Of a stretch of 64,000 bases of DNA, positions 10,301 through 19,312 are shown piece by piece; position 1 is the stretch's first letter; the number at the start of each line of letters is the position of its first letter. The stretch lies in assembly GCF_011813015.1 (NCBI RefSeq), contig NZ_QHLQ01000003.1, positions 124,001 to 188,000 of the forward strand. Direction: 5' to 3'. The stretch comes from Parasedimentitalea denitrificans. GTDB lineage: Bacteria; Pseudomonadota; Alphaproteobacteria; Rhodobacterales; Rhodobacteraceae. The position numbers were made by a program, and so were the translations under genes. The notes under the pieces were generated by a model. It was not told the origin of the DNA. It did no database searches and was given only the letters and a program-made list of their open reading frames with translations.

Positions 10301-12783
10301 GGAGCATCTGGGCGCACGGGGACTGTCAGGCGGCGTTCAACCGGGCGGGCCGATCCATCTGCCACACGCGTAGTGACGGTTGCTGTCATCGGCTTTCCCT
10401 TGGCTGCACCTGTGGGAACGTCAATCCAGACGGTAGACAAACCTTGAGCATCGGTTTTATCGCCGTCAAAATAACTACGTTGAGTAGTACTGCGGCCGTC
10501 GTAACGGCCGAATTTATAGCCACTCCAGCCATCAACAGATGTAGCCGCGCGCAGACTGACATCGCCTTCGATCGTCAACCCCGCCCCCGGAGCACCAAAC
10601 AGGTACCGCGCTTCAATCGTCAGCGGAGCATTGTCACCGGGGCGCAGGCCCGCAGTCGGTAATTCCTGAGTATAGTCGATCCTCTCTGGTAGAAAATCCT
10701 CGACCAGTATCTGACGGCTGGCCAGCGCCGGCGCCTTGGGGTCACTTTTGATATCCAAACGCCAGGTACCACGCGGTGCCGAAAGCCCAACAGGCAGGGC
10801 AAAGACATGCCCGCCCATCTGGCCACCGTCCGAGATGTGGCGGCTGTATTCCACCCCGTCTGGGCGAGACAGAATTGCGATCAACGGTAAGCCCTCAATC
10901 GCCTGTGCCTTGCTGTCCCGGGTCAGGGCGGTCACGTTCATAACCTCGCCCGCTCGGTACGCCCCACGGTCTGTGGTCAGGAAAACATCTACCGGCCCCG
11001 GTGCCGGCCGCCCTTCGACGCCCCGGTCAGACAGATCAAACCCCGGATCCGTCAGCGACAGAAACCCAAAATCCGTCTCGCCGTTCTGCGCCAGAATCAT
11101 GGCCGGAGCTGCAGCGCCACGCCCCCGCGACAATCCAGGCGCAAAGCTGGCATAACCGCTGTCATCCGTAATCACCGTTCCCAGCACCGCGTTTGCGCGC
11201 GACACTAGCGTAACCTCGACCCCAGATTTGGCCATGGCATCAGACAACCCATTGACCTGCACATGCAGCCCATCAGCGCCCGACATCGAACTAATTCCCA
11301 GATCAGACAATACAAACCATTGCGTAGCCGCTGGATTATCATAAGGATCCGCCCCCGGAATTTTGGCGCTTAACGCGTAAATACCGACTGGCTGACCAGC
11401 TATCGCCTCGGCCAAGGGCAGCCGCGTTGTCATGTCACGGTTCAAGTCACTTTGCACTTCTGCGGACCCAGTCCAGACTTCTTGCGCTATTTCTCCCGCG
11501 AAATACTCATCCTGCCATTGTGACAGCGGGCGTCCGAACATTCCCTCTTGCAGCGCTCGCAGCAGGTTGCGGTCACTGACACGTCGCAGGCGCAGCTCTA
11601 CCTCTGTCAGATTGACCGTCTCAATCGGCAAGGCCGCCAAATCAGATTTTGGCAGCACATAAGAACGGCCGGGAAAGCGGACCGAAGCGGACCGGTCGCG
11701 CACGTAATGGTTTAACTCGATATCACGATACAGGGTCTCGCCATTGGCCGCTGGCAACCCACGGCGCAGGGTCACGCGGTAACCCTCGCCATGTTCAGCA
11801 CCGTCAATACACAGCTGTCGGCCGTTAGGTTCAGCCACCATGCGGCTGTCCGGCAATTTCAGGTAATCACCATAATTCACACCGGATTTGACTAGTGTCT
11901 CGGTGAATTCAATACAAATTCGAGGCGCGGCGCTATCGCTTTCGATGGTACTGTCTTTGACCCGGAACCCGTACTTGCCAATCGCACTATCCAACATCTC
12001 GGCTGTTGTCCGCCGTGGTTGTATGTCCTCAGCCAAACGCAAAACTGGCAACATGTCGCGACCACGACCTAATTCTTCCAACGCTTTGGCGGCAGTTACC
12101 AATGCTGTGGCTCTAGTGCCGCGGTGTTCGCTGCGCAAAAAGCCATTCAAGGCTGCAGACAAAGCACGTTCTCGGAACTTACGTTCTTGAGAGGAATCCG
12201 CTCCAGACAGACGCAATAGATTGTCAGCGTATTCGATCCAATGCTCCGGTTGGTCACCCAGTGAAACCGCGGCCCCCATCCAGCGCATTGCCGCTGTATT
12301 ATTGCCCTCTTGGGCTCGGGCATGGGCGGCTTCGAGAGCCTGATCCAGATCATAGCGACCCGCCGGATGGCGCAAGCCGGTCTCGCGGGCTAGATCGCGG
12401 GCACGGGTCAAATCAGCCGGCTTAAGGAAGGGTAATTCAGCCGCGCGTTCCTCTCCAATTGTGCGAATCGATACGGATGTTGGGACCTTCTGCGCCGAGA
12501 AAGCGCCCGCATAAGGGGTTGATTTTCCAATAGCACTCTTAGGAAAACAGGAATTCGACCGCGAATTAAAAGAAAAACCAGCGCAGTTATCCTGACTGGC
12601 GCAGGTTCGCACACAACTTTGCAGGTCAGTATCAAAAATCGATTGTAAATCAGAGCCATAGAAGTCGACGTCTTTTGTTGCAACAAACCGAAAAGACGGA
12701 ACTGGCGAGTCGGCCAAAACTGCAGAATTCACCGTCAAGATAATGAAAATAAAAGAAACAAAACTTTTTAGCACACTAAACAT
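7342..12783 (-). CDS. bacterial alpha-2-macroglobulin with N-terminal PAN/apple-like domain
   Basis: This very large (1813-residue) periplasmic protein is predicted to trap proteases by covalent thioester chemistry. The ATG at 12783 is chosen because GGAGG lies 5 bases upstream; a longer frame would start at TTG inside that ribosome-binding site. A signal peptide covers residues 1-24, ending SAVLA, with no lipobox Cys. Residues about 30-95 hold four cysteines in a PAN/apple-like pattern (SCVRTC, NCAGFSF, SCFPKS). Then follow MG-type beta domains and bait-like and thioester domains. The thioester motif GCTEQ has Cys1373, followed by an alpha-helical toroid and a receptor-binding-like C-terminus. 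The tight overlap with pbpC supports co-translation. Confidence 0.93.
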   Translation of the reverse strand: MFSVLKSFVSFIFIILTVNSAVLADSPVPSFRFVATKDVDFYGSDLQSIFDTDLQSCVRTCASQDNCAGFSFNSRSNSCFPKSAIGKSTPYAGAFSAQKVPTSVSIRTIGEERAAELPFLKPADLTRARDLARETGLRHPAGRYDLDQALEAAHARAQEGNNTAAMRWMGAAVSLGDQPEHWIEYADNLLRLSGADSSQERKFRERALSAALNGFLRSEHRGTRATALVTAAKALEELGRGRDMLPVLRLAEDIQPRRTTAEMLDSAIGKYGFRVKDSTIESDSAAPRICIEFTETLVKSGVNYGDYLKLPDSRMVAEPNGRQLCIDGAEHGEGYRVTLRRGLPAANGETLYRDIELNHYVRDRSASVRFPGRSYVLPKSDLAALPIETVNLTEVELRLRRVSDRNLLRALQEGMFGRPLSQWQDEYFAGEIAQEVWTGSAEVQSDLNRDMTTRLPLAEAIAGQPVGIYALSAKIPGADPYDNPAATQWFVLSDLGISSMSGADGLHVQVNGLSDAMAKSGVEVTLVSRANAVLGTVITDDSGYASFAPGLSRGRGAAAPAMILAQNGETDFGFLSLTDPGFDLSDRGVEGRPAPGPVDVFLTTDRGAYRAGEVMNVTALTRDSKAQAIEGLPLIAILSRPDGVEYSRHISDGGQMGGHVFALPVGLSAPRGTWRLDIKSDPKAPALASRQILVEDFLPERIDYTQELPTAGLRPGDNAPLTIEARYLFGAPGAGLTIEGDVSLRAATSVDGWSGYKFGRYDGRSTTQRSYFDGDKTDAQGLSTVWIDVPTGAAKGKPMTATVTTRVADGSARPVERRLTVPVRPDAPVIGIKPMFDDVVGEGSEAAFSVIGLNPDLQVMPMQVKWTLNRVRTHYQWYQLYGNWNWEPTTRRTRIATGEASLTSEPLVVSQPVDWGRYELVIERLDGDEHVSAALDFYAGWYAPADGASTPDKLELSLDREAYQPGDTAKLRIVPRAAGTALISVMSNELIERHAVEVPAGETVIPLTVTEDWGSGAYVSAMVIKPMEGATDKTPARALGLAHVSIEQPGQQLSVSVDVPEVARPRGTETATIHVDGATAGDDVWVSVAAVDLGILNLTGFKSPDPSAHYYGQRRLGMELRDVYGRLIDGQSGALGQVRSGGDADTGMRMQSPPPTQDLMSVFSGPLRVGADGTVDFPMELPAFNGTVRLMVVAWSGRAVGQAEQDMLVRDPVVVTATVPRFLAPGDTSRMLLEIVHADGPSGEMALSARTLGAGLQLGELPSSVTLTHQGKATLELAVSALEVGDPEIELTLTTPNGQDLVQQLRLSVRANDPVVSQTRRFSLGSGDSFRFSEDVFANLRAGTGRAVLSAGPLAKFDVPGLLSSLDQYPYGCTEQVTSKAMPLLYLSSVAQASGLGNGPAVQMRVQDAIAKVLTRQASNGAFGLWRAESGQFWLDAYASDFLSRARAQGYTVPDQAFRQAMDNLRNRVNYAADFDHGGRALSYALLVLAREGAAAMGDLRYYVDVKGDAFDSPLAAAQLGAALAAYGDQTRADQMFKRAAVMMGKIKPEGSLWRADFGTPLRDAAGVLALAVEAGSTAVNQDSLSNRIVRVSGQRSTQEAAWTLMAAQALIDTPEDSGLLVDGKPMAGAFVQVLESDAAGKVIDISVASGRSTDITLTTLGVPEVAPEAGGTGFTIEREYYALDGTPIERSEFAVGERFVTVLRISPHEKLGARLMVNDPLPAGIEIDNPNLLRSGDLRELSWLELAQAEHAEFRSDRFLAAVNLRGSKKVTLGYIARAVTPGSFHHPAASVEDMYRPAYRARTATGRVTVR

Positions 12784-12929
12784 GACACCCTCCAAATTTG
12801 GACTCAGGCTGTCACGCGATTAACCACATGGCAAGGCCGACGACGTAGCAAGGCATAACTACTATTTCGCGTTTTAAATTGGTCATGTGTGTTTGATCAC
12901 CCGTATCGCCGCCGCTGGAGCCCATAGGG
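12784..12929. promoter_or_regulatory. divergent promoter region (macroglobulin / hybrid kinase)
   Basis: This 146-bp gap separates the minus-strand macroglobulin gene from the plus-strand kinase. It must hold promoters for both. The macroglobulin ribosome-binding site GGAGG (complement of 12789-12793) is clear. I could not identify a convincing -35/-10 pair or operator. Confidence 0.4.
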
Positions 12930-15290
12930 ATGCCTATCGCTGATAAACTAGCTCTCGAGCGGCGCGCCCGCTTGGCCGCAGAGCGCCTGCTTGAGTTGAA
13001 GCAGGCGGAGCTTTCAGCTGCCAATCGTAAACTGGGACGCCACGCCCTTGCGCTGACCAAGCAAATTGGCGCCACGCAGGCCGAAGTCGCGACATTTAAA
13101 GATGAAGTTGCAACCGTCCGGGGCGAGAATGAGAAGGTCAAATCCGACCTCCACGTGGCAAACGAAAAAATCGAAGTCGCGGAACGCCGATTGTGGCACT
13201 CTATCCAAACCATTCAGGATGGCTTTGCGTTCTTTGGCGCGGACAGCAAACTGATCGGTGCAAACACAGCCTACCTGAATACTTTTGAGGGACTAGAGGA
13301 AGTCACTCCGGGCATTTCCTATGTGCGCATCCTGCAAATTTTAACGGACGAGGGTTTGGTAAACCCCGGCAACCTAAGCGCTGATGCCTGGCGCGAAATG
13401 ATGACAGATCGCTGGGTCTCTCCGACACCAGAACCGGTGGTTATCCGGTTGTGGAATAATAACTACATCAAACTGATCGACCAACGTGGTCATGGGGGCG
13501 ACGTTGTTAGCCTTGCCTTGGATATTACGTCAACCGTTCAGTATGAAGAAGAACTGCGCACATCCCGAGAGAGGGCCGAAGCCGCCAACCGCGCCAAATC
13601 CGCATTCCTAGCAAACATGTCCCATGAAATCCGCACCCCCATGAACGGGGTTGTCGGCATGGCGGAACTGCTGAACGATACCAACCTGAGCGATGAACAG
13701 CGGCTCTACGCTGACACCATCAAAAACTCAGGCGAAGCACTACTGGTCATCATCAACGACGTGCTCGACTATTCCAAAATCGAAGCCGACAAATTGGTGC
13801 TGCACAGCGAAGCCTTTGATATGGAACGCTGCATCCATGAGGTTGTAATGCTTTTGCAACCTACCGCACGCGACAAAGGCTTAGCGCTGGTAGTGGACTA
13901 CGACCTGTTCCTGCCAACGCAGTTCATGGGCGACCCCGGTCGTATTCGTCAGGTCCTGACAAATCTGGTTGGCAATGCGGTAAAGTTCACCAAAACGGGC
14001 CACGTCGCATTGACTGTCACCGGTGTGCCGGGCTCTGACGGTTCCACCTGCGCAATTCATGTCGCCATTGAAGACACAGGAATTGGAATTCCCGAGGAAA
14101 AGATTCAGCACATCTTTGGTGAGTTCAATCAGGTCGAAGACGAAACCAACCGCGAATTTGAAGGAACCGGCCTAGGGCTGGCAATTTCCAAACGTCTGAT
14201 CGAATTGATGGGCGGGTCTGTCTGGGTCGACAGCGAAGAGGGCGTAGGATCCTGCTTTGGCTTCCGTGTGCCGTTGCCAATGGCGGACGATGCTCAGCCC
14301 GAAGCTGCTGAACTGCCGGAGAATCTGCGCCATGTTCTGATTGTTGATGACTTGCCCATGAACTGTTCGATCCTGCAAAAGCAGATGCAAATGCTTGGAG
14401 CGAAAGTCACAATCGCAGGCTCGGGCGCCGAGGCATTGTACATGATGGACGGGACTATCGATTTGGTGATCAGTGATCACCACATGACGGGCATGGATGG
14501 GGTGCAGTTGGCCGCTGCCATTCGCCAAGGGAACTGGCCGGAAGTGCCTTTCCTTTTGCTTAGCTCGAACTCAAACTTTGCTCGAGACAATGCCAACAAA
14601 GACCTAGTGCAGGGCGTATTGCAGAAACCTGTGCTCCGGAAAAATCTGTTTGCCAAACTGGCTGCTATGGGAACCATGATCCCGAATAGAAAGCCATTTC
14701 CCGTCCCACCAGTCGAAACCTCAGAAAGCGACCCATCGGCTTCAGCAAGTGAACAGCCTGCGCAGTCCAGCTCCCAAACACTGGAGCAGACGAGCACTTC
14801 TTTGCCCGTTGCTGAGACAGCAGAATGTACGGCATCTGCCCAAGCGGTAGTTATGCCTGACGTCGCTGAAGAAGCTCCAGAAAACAGCGCTCCGCGCTTG
14901 ATGCGGATTCTGGCCGCCGAGGACAACAAGACCAATCAATTGGTGTTCCGCAAGATGGTCAAAGACCTGAATATCGACATCCGCTTTGCCAACAACGGGT
15001 TAGAGGCGGTCGAAGCCTATAGCGACTTTTCCCCAGACCTGATCTTTATGGATATTTCCATGCCCAAAATGGACGGCAAAGAGGCCACATCCGAGATCCG
15101 AAAAATCGAGAAAGACTCCGGTCGCCGTATCCCGATTGTCGCGTTGACGGCGCATGCCATGAATGGCGACGCCGAGGGCATTCTGGCCGCAGGTCTGGAT
15201 TTCTACCTGACCAAACCCTTGCGCAAAGCCGTCATTCACGAACAAATCGAACAACACGTCCCAAGCGAAACCCAATCGGTTCAGCCATAG
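12930..15290 (+). CDS. soluble hybrid sensor histidine kinase with two receiver domains
   Basis: This 786-residue kinase has no transmembrane helix. Residues 1-85 form a long charged coiled coil, and residues about 88-205 form a PAS-like domain ([19 protein letters not shown]) ending in an S-helix. The HisKA domain has the phosphoacceptor His232 in [12 protein letters not shown], and the HATPase domain has N and G boxes ([29 protein letters not shown]). Receiver 1 has Asp516 in ISDHHMTG; receiver 2 has Asp708 in [11 protein letters not shown]. They are joined by a Ser/Thr/Glu/Ala-rich linker near 595-660. No HPt domain is present, so the phosphorelay must use a separate phosphotransferase or be regulatory. 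It reads as a cytosolic sensor with unknown signal. Confidence 0.92.
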   Translation: MPIADKLALERRARLAAERLLELKQAELSAANRKLGRHALALTKQIGATQAEVATFKDEVATVRGENEKVKSDLHVANEKIEVAERRLWHSIQTIQDGFAFFGADSKLIGANTAYLNTFEGLEEVTPGISYVRILQILTDEGLVNPGNLSADAWREMMTDRWVSPTPEPVVIRLWNNNYIKLIDQRGHGGDVVSLALDITSTVQYEEELRTSRERAEAANRAKSAFLANMSHEIRTPMNGVVGMAELLNDTNLSDEQRLYADTIKNSGEALLVIINDVLDYSKIEADKLVLHSEAFDMERCIHEVVMLLQPTARDKGLALVVDYDLFLPTQFMGDPGRIRQVLTNLVGNAVKFTKTGHVALTVTGVPGSDGSTCAIHVAIEDTGIGIPEEKIQHIFGEFNQVEDETNREFEGTGLGLAISKRLIELMGGSVWVDSEEGVGSCFGFRVPLPMADDAQPEAAELPENLRHVLIVDDLPMNCSILQKQMQMLGAKVTIAGSGAEALYMMDGTIDLVISDHHMTGMDGVQLAAAIRQGNWPEVPFLLLSSNSNFARDNANKDLVQGVLQKPVLRKNLFAKLAAMGTMIPNRKPFPVPPVETSESDPSASASEQPAQSSSQTLEQTSTSLPVAETAECTASAQAVVMPDVAEEAPENSAPRLMRILAAEDNKTNQLVFRKMVKDLNIDIRFANNGLEAVEAYSDFSPDLIFMDISMPKMDGKEATSEIRKIEKDSGRRIPIVALTAHAMNGDAEGILAAGLDFYLTKPLRKAVIHEQIEQHVPSETQSVQP

Positions 15291-15306
15291 TCTCGTTTAA
15301 TCAGGC

Positions 15307-16077
15307 CTAGCTGGCATAAGGGCGTAAGAACACTGGCGTGTCTGCTGTCGACATCTTTGCCTGATATTCATATCCGCCGGTGTCAAAATCCTTCAATGCC
15401 TCGGGATCACCTACTCGATTTTGGATGATAAAACGGGCCATAGCACCGCGGGCGCGTTTGGCAAAAAAACTCACCACTTTCGGCGTGCCGCCTTTGTCTT
15501 CCATAAACACCGGTGTAATGACCCTCAGCTTCAACGCTTTGGGGGCCACCGCACCAAAATACTCCAGACTGGCGCAATTCACTAACACTTGGCTCCCAAC
15601 GGCTTCGGCCTGAGCATTCAGTGACTTGCTAAGCTGGTCACGCCAATAGTCATAAAGGTTCTTTCCACGTCTGGTTTTAAGCCGACTGCCCATCTCCAAC
15701 CGATAAGCCTGGATCGCATCCAGCGGCCGCAACACACCATATAACCCTGACAGAATGCGCAGATGATCCTGCGCCCAGACCATCTCATCCTCATCCAACG
15801 TCCCAGCTTCGAGCCCCTGGTAAGTGTCACCCGCAAAAGCCAGCGCAGCCGGTCGGGTCACATTAGCGTCGGGTTCATCAGAAAACTCACGGAACCTATC
15901 TCGGTTCAACCTGGCCAGATCGTCGCTCAGGGACATCAGCTTTTTCAGATCGCCAAGTGTCAGGTTACGCGCTGTTTTCGCCAAACGAATAGCATCTTCC
16001 TGAAAATCAGGTTGTGTTACCGCGACATCGCGTTCTGTCCAATCCAGCCGCTTAGCTGGTGAGATGGCTACTAGCAT
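15307..16077 (-). CDS. yaaA: peroxide stress protein YaaA (DUF328/UPF0246)
   Basis: This 256-residue protein begins MLVAISPAKRLDW, the conserved YaaA N-terminus, and carries YGVLRPLDAIQAYRLEMG and the C-terminal basic VVSFFAKRARGAMARFI of the family. In E. coli YaaA lowers free intracellular iron during hydrogen peroxide stress and binds DNA; the enzymatic activity is uncertain. The length matches the family (about 255). It lies convergent to the kinase with 16 bp between stops and 30 bp after recQ in the same direction, so it may be read through from recQ. Confidence 0.93.
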   Translation of the reverse strand: MLVAISPAKRLDWTERDVAVTQPDFQEDAIRLAKTARNLTLGDLKKLMSLSDDLARLNRDRFREFSDEPDANVTRPAALAFAGDTYQGLEAGTLDEDEMVWAQDHLRILSGLYGVLRPLDAIQAYRLEMGSRLKTRRGKNLYDYWRDQLSKSLNAQAEAVGSQVLVNCASLEYFGAVAPKALKLRVITPVFMEDKGGTPKVVSFFAKRARGAMARFIIQNRVGDPEALKDFDTGGYEYQAKMSTADTPVFLRPYAS

Positions 16078-16107
16078 CCCTGCCCCCTTATTTGAATTCT
16101 GACTTGT

Positions 16108-18156
16108 CTAGCCTTCAGACCGCAGCACGTCCAGAAACGCGGCTGCAAATCTCTCTGCGCGTTTATCGCCGAGCAGCCGAACAAGTCCCGCCTCATCACT
16201 CGACCGCAACTGCGCGACCTTTGCTAACTGGCTGGCAGAGCAGCTAAGCGGTTTCTCAGTACCGCCTTCTCCACGAGCTAACTGGCTCTGCGCCTCTAAC
16301 AGCGCATCATACAACGTTCCCGCAGATCGCCCTGCCAATTTGCGCCTTGCTGGGTGAACCTCTTCGGCTGCGCCATTAATAACCTCCAGAAACAGATCAC
16401 CATAGCGCTCCAGCTTCTTCGCACCCACTCCACCAACATGCGCCATCGCATCCAGATCACTGGGACGGCTTTCCGCCATTTCTATCAAGGTGCGGTCGGG
16501 GAAAATCACATAAGCCGGCACTTTCTGCGCCTCGGCCAAAGCTCGCCGCTTGGCCTTTAACGCCGACAACAGCGGAGCATCTTCTTCAGATACCAGTGCC
16601 TTGACCGCAGGGCGGCGGCTTGCTGTTTTGATCGAATCCTTGCGCAGAGAGATTTCGGCCTCCCCCTTCAGCACCGGCAGCGCCGCCGCGGTCATCTGCA
16701 ACGCACCGTGGCGTTCGGGGTTAGGACGCACCAGGTCATGCCCCATCATCTGACGAAACACTACCTGCCATTGTCGTTTGTCATACTCGCCACCGCAGCC
16801 ATAAACCGACAGCTGATCATGGCGTCGGGCGCGAACCTTATCGGTCTCGTTCCCGACCAGTATGTCGATCAAGTGACCTGACCCAAACCACTCCTCGGTC
16901 CGTAGAATGGCAGATAGCGCCTTGCGCACCGCTGTTGTGCCGTCAAACACATTAGCAGGCGTATCACATAGATCGCAATGACCACAGGGTTCTGCCTCTT
17001 CGCCAAAATACCCCAACAGGTTCTTGCGGCGACAGTACAGGGCTTCGGCCAGCCCCAGAAGTGAATTCAGCCGGGCGTGATCCGCAGCACGACGCTCGGG
17101 CGGCGCCAAGCCTTCGTCGATCTGGCTCCGCCGCAATCTGATGTCATCCGAGCCAAACAACGTCATCGTCTCTGCCGGCGCGCCATCACGGCCAGCACGG
17201 CCAATCTCTTGGTAATAGGACTCGATACTCTTGGGCAGATCAGCATGGGCAACCCATCGAATATCCGGCTTATCAATTCCCATACCAAAGGCGACCGTCG
17301 CCACCACAATCAAGCCATCTTCGCGGGCAAATCGTGTTTCCACCAAGCGCCGATCCTCAGCCTGCATGCCACCATGGTAGTGACAGGCCACATGCCCATC
17401 GTCGCGCATAGCCTTGGCCAAGGCTTCGGTCTTTGCACGGGTACCGCAATAGACAATGCCAGACTGCCCCTTGCGAGCTGCCGCAAAGGAAAGGATCTGC
17501 TGCCGGGGGCCATTCTTTGCCGCAAATGCAAGGTGGATGTTGGGTCGATCGAAGCCCCGCAAGAACGAACGCGGCGGCTCACCCTCGAACAGTTTCTGAA
17601 CGATCTCATCACGGGTTTCAGCATCCGCCGTGGCGGTAAAGGCTGCCAAGGGAACATCCAACGCTTGCCGCAATTCACCAATGCGCAAATAATCGGGACG
17701 GAAATCATGGCCCCACTGGCTAACGCAATGCGCCTCGTCCACCGCGATCATGCTGACTCCAATCCGCCGCAACATGCCCATTGCAGCACCCGAAGCCAGG
17801 CGTTCCGGCGCCATGTACAACAGTTTCAACCGCCCGGCTTCCAGCGCTTCCCAGACCGCGTCTGTCTCTTCTTGAGTATTACCAGATGTCAGCGCCCCAG
17901 CGGCAACGCCAGCCTCTTGCAATCCGCGCACCTGATCCCGCATCAAGGCGATGAGAGGCGAAATCACAACCGTCACCCCCTCACGGATCAATGCAGGCAG
18001 TTGAAAGCACAATGATTTCCCACCACCGGTTGGCATAATCGCCAACACGTTTTCACCTGCGGTTACGGCATCGACAATCTCTTCCTGCCCGGGGCGGAAG
18101 GCATCAAAACCAAATACGTCGCGTAATAGCGGTGAGGCGCCTGGCAGGGCTGTCAT
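16108..18156 (-). CDS. recQ: ATP-dependent DNA helicase RecQ
   Basis: This 682-residue superfamily 2 3'-5' helicase acts in recombination and fork repair. The ATG at 18156 is preferred over a GTG 18 codons upstream because MTALPGASPLLRDVFGF begins the normal RecQ N-terminus and a GAGG-type site precedes it. Visible motifs are Walker A MPTGGGKS (41-48), the RecQ loop and DEAH box VDEAHCVSQWGHDFRP (about 138-152), motif VI QEIGRAGRDG, the zinc-binding Cys cluster CRRKNLLGYFGE...CGHCDLC, the RQC winged helix, and a C-terminal HRDC domain (VKALVSEEDAPLLSALKAKR onward). All domains are intact. Confidence 0.97.
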   Translation of the reverse strand: MTALPGASPLLRDVFGFDAFRPGQEEIVDAVTAGENVLAIMPTGGGKSLCFQLPALIREGVTVVISPLIALMRDQVRGLQEAGVAAGALTSGNTQEETDAVWEALEAGRLKLLYMAPERLASGAAMGMLRRIGVSMIAVDEAHCVSQWGHDFRPDYLRIGELRQALDVPLAAFTATADAETRDEIVQKLFEGEPPRSFLRGFDRPNIHLAFAAKNGPRQQILSFAAARKGQSGIVYCGTRAKTEALAKAMRDDGHVACHYHGGMQAEDRRLVETRFAREDGLIVVATVAFGMGIDKPDIRWVAHADLPKSIESYYQEIGRAGRDGAPAETMTLFGSDDIRLRRSQIDEGLAPPERRAADHARLNSLLGLAEALYCRRKNLLGYFGEEAEPCGHCDLCDTPANVFDGTTAVRKALSAILRTEEWFGSGHLIDILVGNETDKVRARRHDQLSVYGCGGEYDKRQWQVVFRQMMGHDLVRPNPERHGALQMTAAALPVLKGEAEISLRKDSIKTASRRPAVKALVSEEDAPLLSALKAKRRALAEAQKVPAYVIFPDRTLIEMAESRPSDLDAMAHVGGVGAKKLERYGDLFLEVINGAAEEVHPARRKLAGRSAGTLYDALLEAQSQLARGEGGTEKPLSCSASQLAKVAQLRSSDEAGLVRLLGDKRAERFAAAFLDVLRSEG

Positions 18157-18224
18157 GTGCGAAGGGCCTCTTATGGGATAGGTATTGCTCGGCTGTTCCC
18201 ACAATCTCACAAGCAGAATCGCAC

Positions 18225-18256
18225 AGCAAGGGCCACATGGCCCCTGCTTCTTTTTG
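18225..18256 (+). terminator. orphan plus-strand hairpin with T-run
   Basis: AGCA-A-GGGCC / GGCCC-C-TGCT forms a near-perfect stem with an ACAT loop (18225-18248), followed by TCTTTTT. The polarity fits a plus-strand intrinsic terminator, yet the flanking genes recQ and yggT are on the minus strand. It may end an unannotated plus-strand transcript or be part of the spacer element that follows at 18247-18269. Confidence 0.4.
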
Positions 18257-18269
18257 CTCTTAAATACTC
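18247..18269. repeat. spacer element, CTTC...AAATA-CTC family, copy 1
   Basis: CTTC, about ten bases, then TAAATACTC. Two other intergenic copies occur in this window (51987-52006 and 59882-59905), all in the same orientation. I recall similar spacer sequences from other Rhodobacteraceae but could not check this here. Confidence 0.4.
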
Positions 18270-18298
18270 ACTGTAGGACCTGTCACCCAGGTATCCAG

Positions 18299-18589
18299 TC
18301 AGTAGAATGCAGAGATATTGTTAGCCAGAATAATCCGCGCCGCATAGACACCGATCAGCACCACCAGAGGCGCCAGATCAATACCCTGCATATTTGGCAG
18401 AATGCGGCGCACCGGGCCGTACACAGGTTCAAGAATACGGTTCAGGAAATACCAGATCTGCCCAACAAGCTGCTGATGCAGGTTCAACACCTGGAAATTG
18501 ATCAGCCAGCTCATGATCACGTGCGCGATAATGAAGAACCAGACGATGTCGAGAATAAGCATCAGAATTTGGAACAGCGATAGCATCAT
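18299..18589 (-). CDS. YggT family membrane protein
   Basis: This 96-residue inner membrane protein has two hydrophobic segments (residues about 4-28 and 66-92) joined by the conserved loop LVGQIWYFLNRILEPVYGPVRRILP. That loop is the YggT signature. The ATG at 18589 lies just after AAGGAA; a second ATG follows immediately and could also serve. The frame extends further upstream but without a ribosome-binding site. YggT proteins are linked by context to cell division, osmotic tolerance and envelope function, but the molecular role is undefined. It is divergent from the thioesterase gene. Confidence 0.9.
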   Translation of the reverse strand: MMLSLFQILMLILDIVWFFIIAHVIMSWLINFQVLNLHQQLVGQIWYFLNRILEPVYGPVRRILPNMQGIDLAPLVVLIGVYAARIILANNISAFY

Positions 18590-18715
18590 ATTTCCTTCTT
18601 TGGATCGGGCACAGAGGTAAGCAGCCACACAGCAAAGCGCAAGCCTTCCGCTAGGTTGTGGTTGACGTTGTCTTTGCATGGGTCATGACAGGCACAGATT
18701 ACAAAGGTCTTACCC

Positions 18716-19264
18716 ATGTTCCCGATTGTTCGCCTGATCAAGGATATGTTCCTTGCCCGTCGTATGCCGCCGCTTGGGTTGACCGACACCCATGTGTCGC
18801 ATCACATCTGCTGGCCCTGGGATTTGGATATCTGGCTAGAGCTGAACAACGGACGTGCCATGACGCTCTATGATCTGGGCCGCACCATGAACGCACAGCG
18901 GGTCGGGCTGATCTCTGCCATCTCCAAACACCGCTGGGGTATGACCATGGCGGGCAGCACTGTTCGCTTTCGCCGCCGCATCCGCGGCTTTGAACGGTTC
19001 GAAATGCGCAGCCGCGCCGTGACCTGGGATGATAAATTCATCTATCTGGAACAGTCGATGTGGAAGAAAAATGGCGAGTGTGCCAGCCATGTGATGTTTC
19101 GATCCGCAGTGACCGGAAAGACCGGAATTATCCCTCCCGCCAAGGCCATTGCAGAAATGGGTCACACCGACTTAACGCCCCCACCTATGCCCGACTGGAT
19201 CAAAGCCTGGTGCACAGCGGATGCCACGCGCCCCTGGCCGCCCATGCAGGATAAGCTTGCATAG
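18716..19264 (+). CDS. acyl-CoA thioesterase-like (4HBT_2, THEM6 type) protein
   Basis: This 182-residue protein has the hot-dog fold pattern of thioesterase-like proteins: HVSHHICWPWDLDIWLELNNGRAMTLYD near residues 26-53, where the D-x-D-x-x-x-E-L-N-N-G stretch is characteristic, followed by GRTMNAQRVG and beta strands (FRRRIRGFERFEMRSRAV, WDDKFIYLEQ). Substrate is unknown. The gene stands alone, divergent from yggT with a 126-bp gap, and 48 bp before the transporter. Confidence 0.8.
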   Translation: MFPIVRLIKDMFLARRMPPLGLTDTHVSHHICWPWDLDIWLELNNGRAMTLYDLGRTMNAQRVGLISAISKHRWGMTMAGSTVRFRRRIRGFERFEMRSRAVTWDDKFIYLEQSMWKKNGECASHVMFRSAVTGKTGIIPPAKAIAEMGHTDLTPPPMPDWIKAWCTADATRPWPPMQDKLA

Positions 19265-19312
19265 GCATGCTAGCGCCTGCCATACCACCTAAAGAATATT
19301 TAGGGGACGGGT

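Noticed and set aside
17077..18015. 312-residue ORF antisense to recQ
   Set aside because: Fully inside recQ on the other strand with no domain signature.
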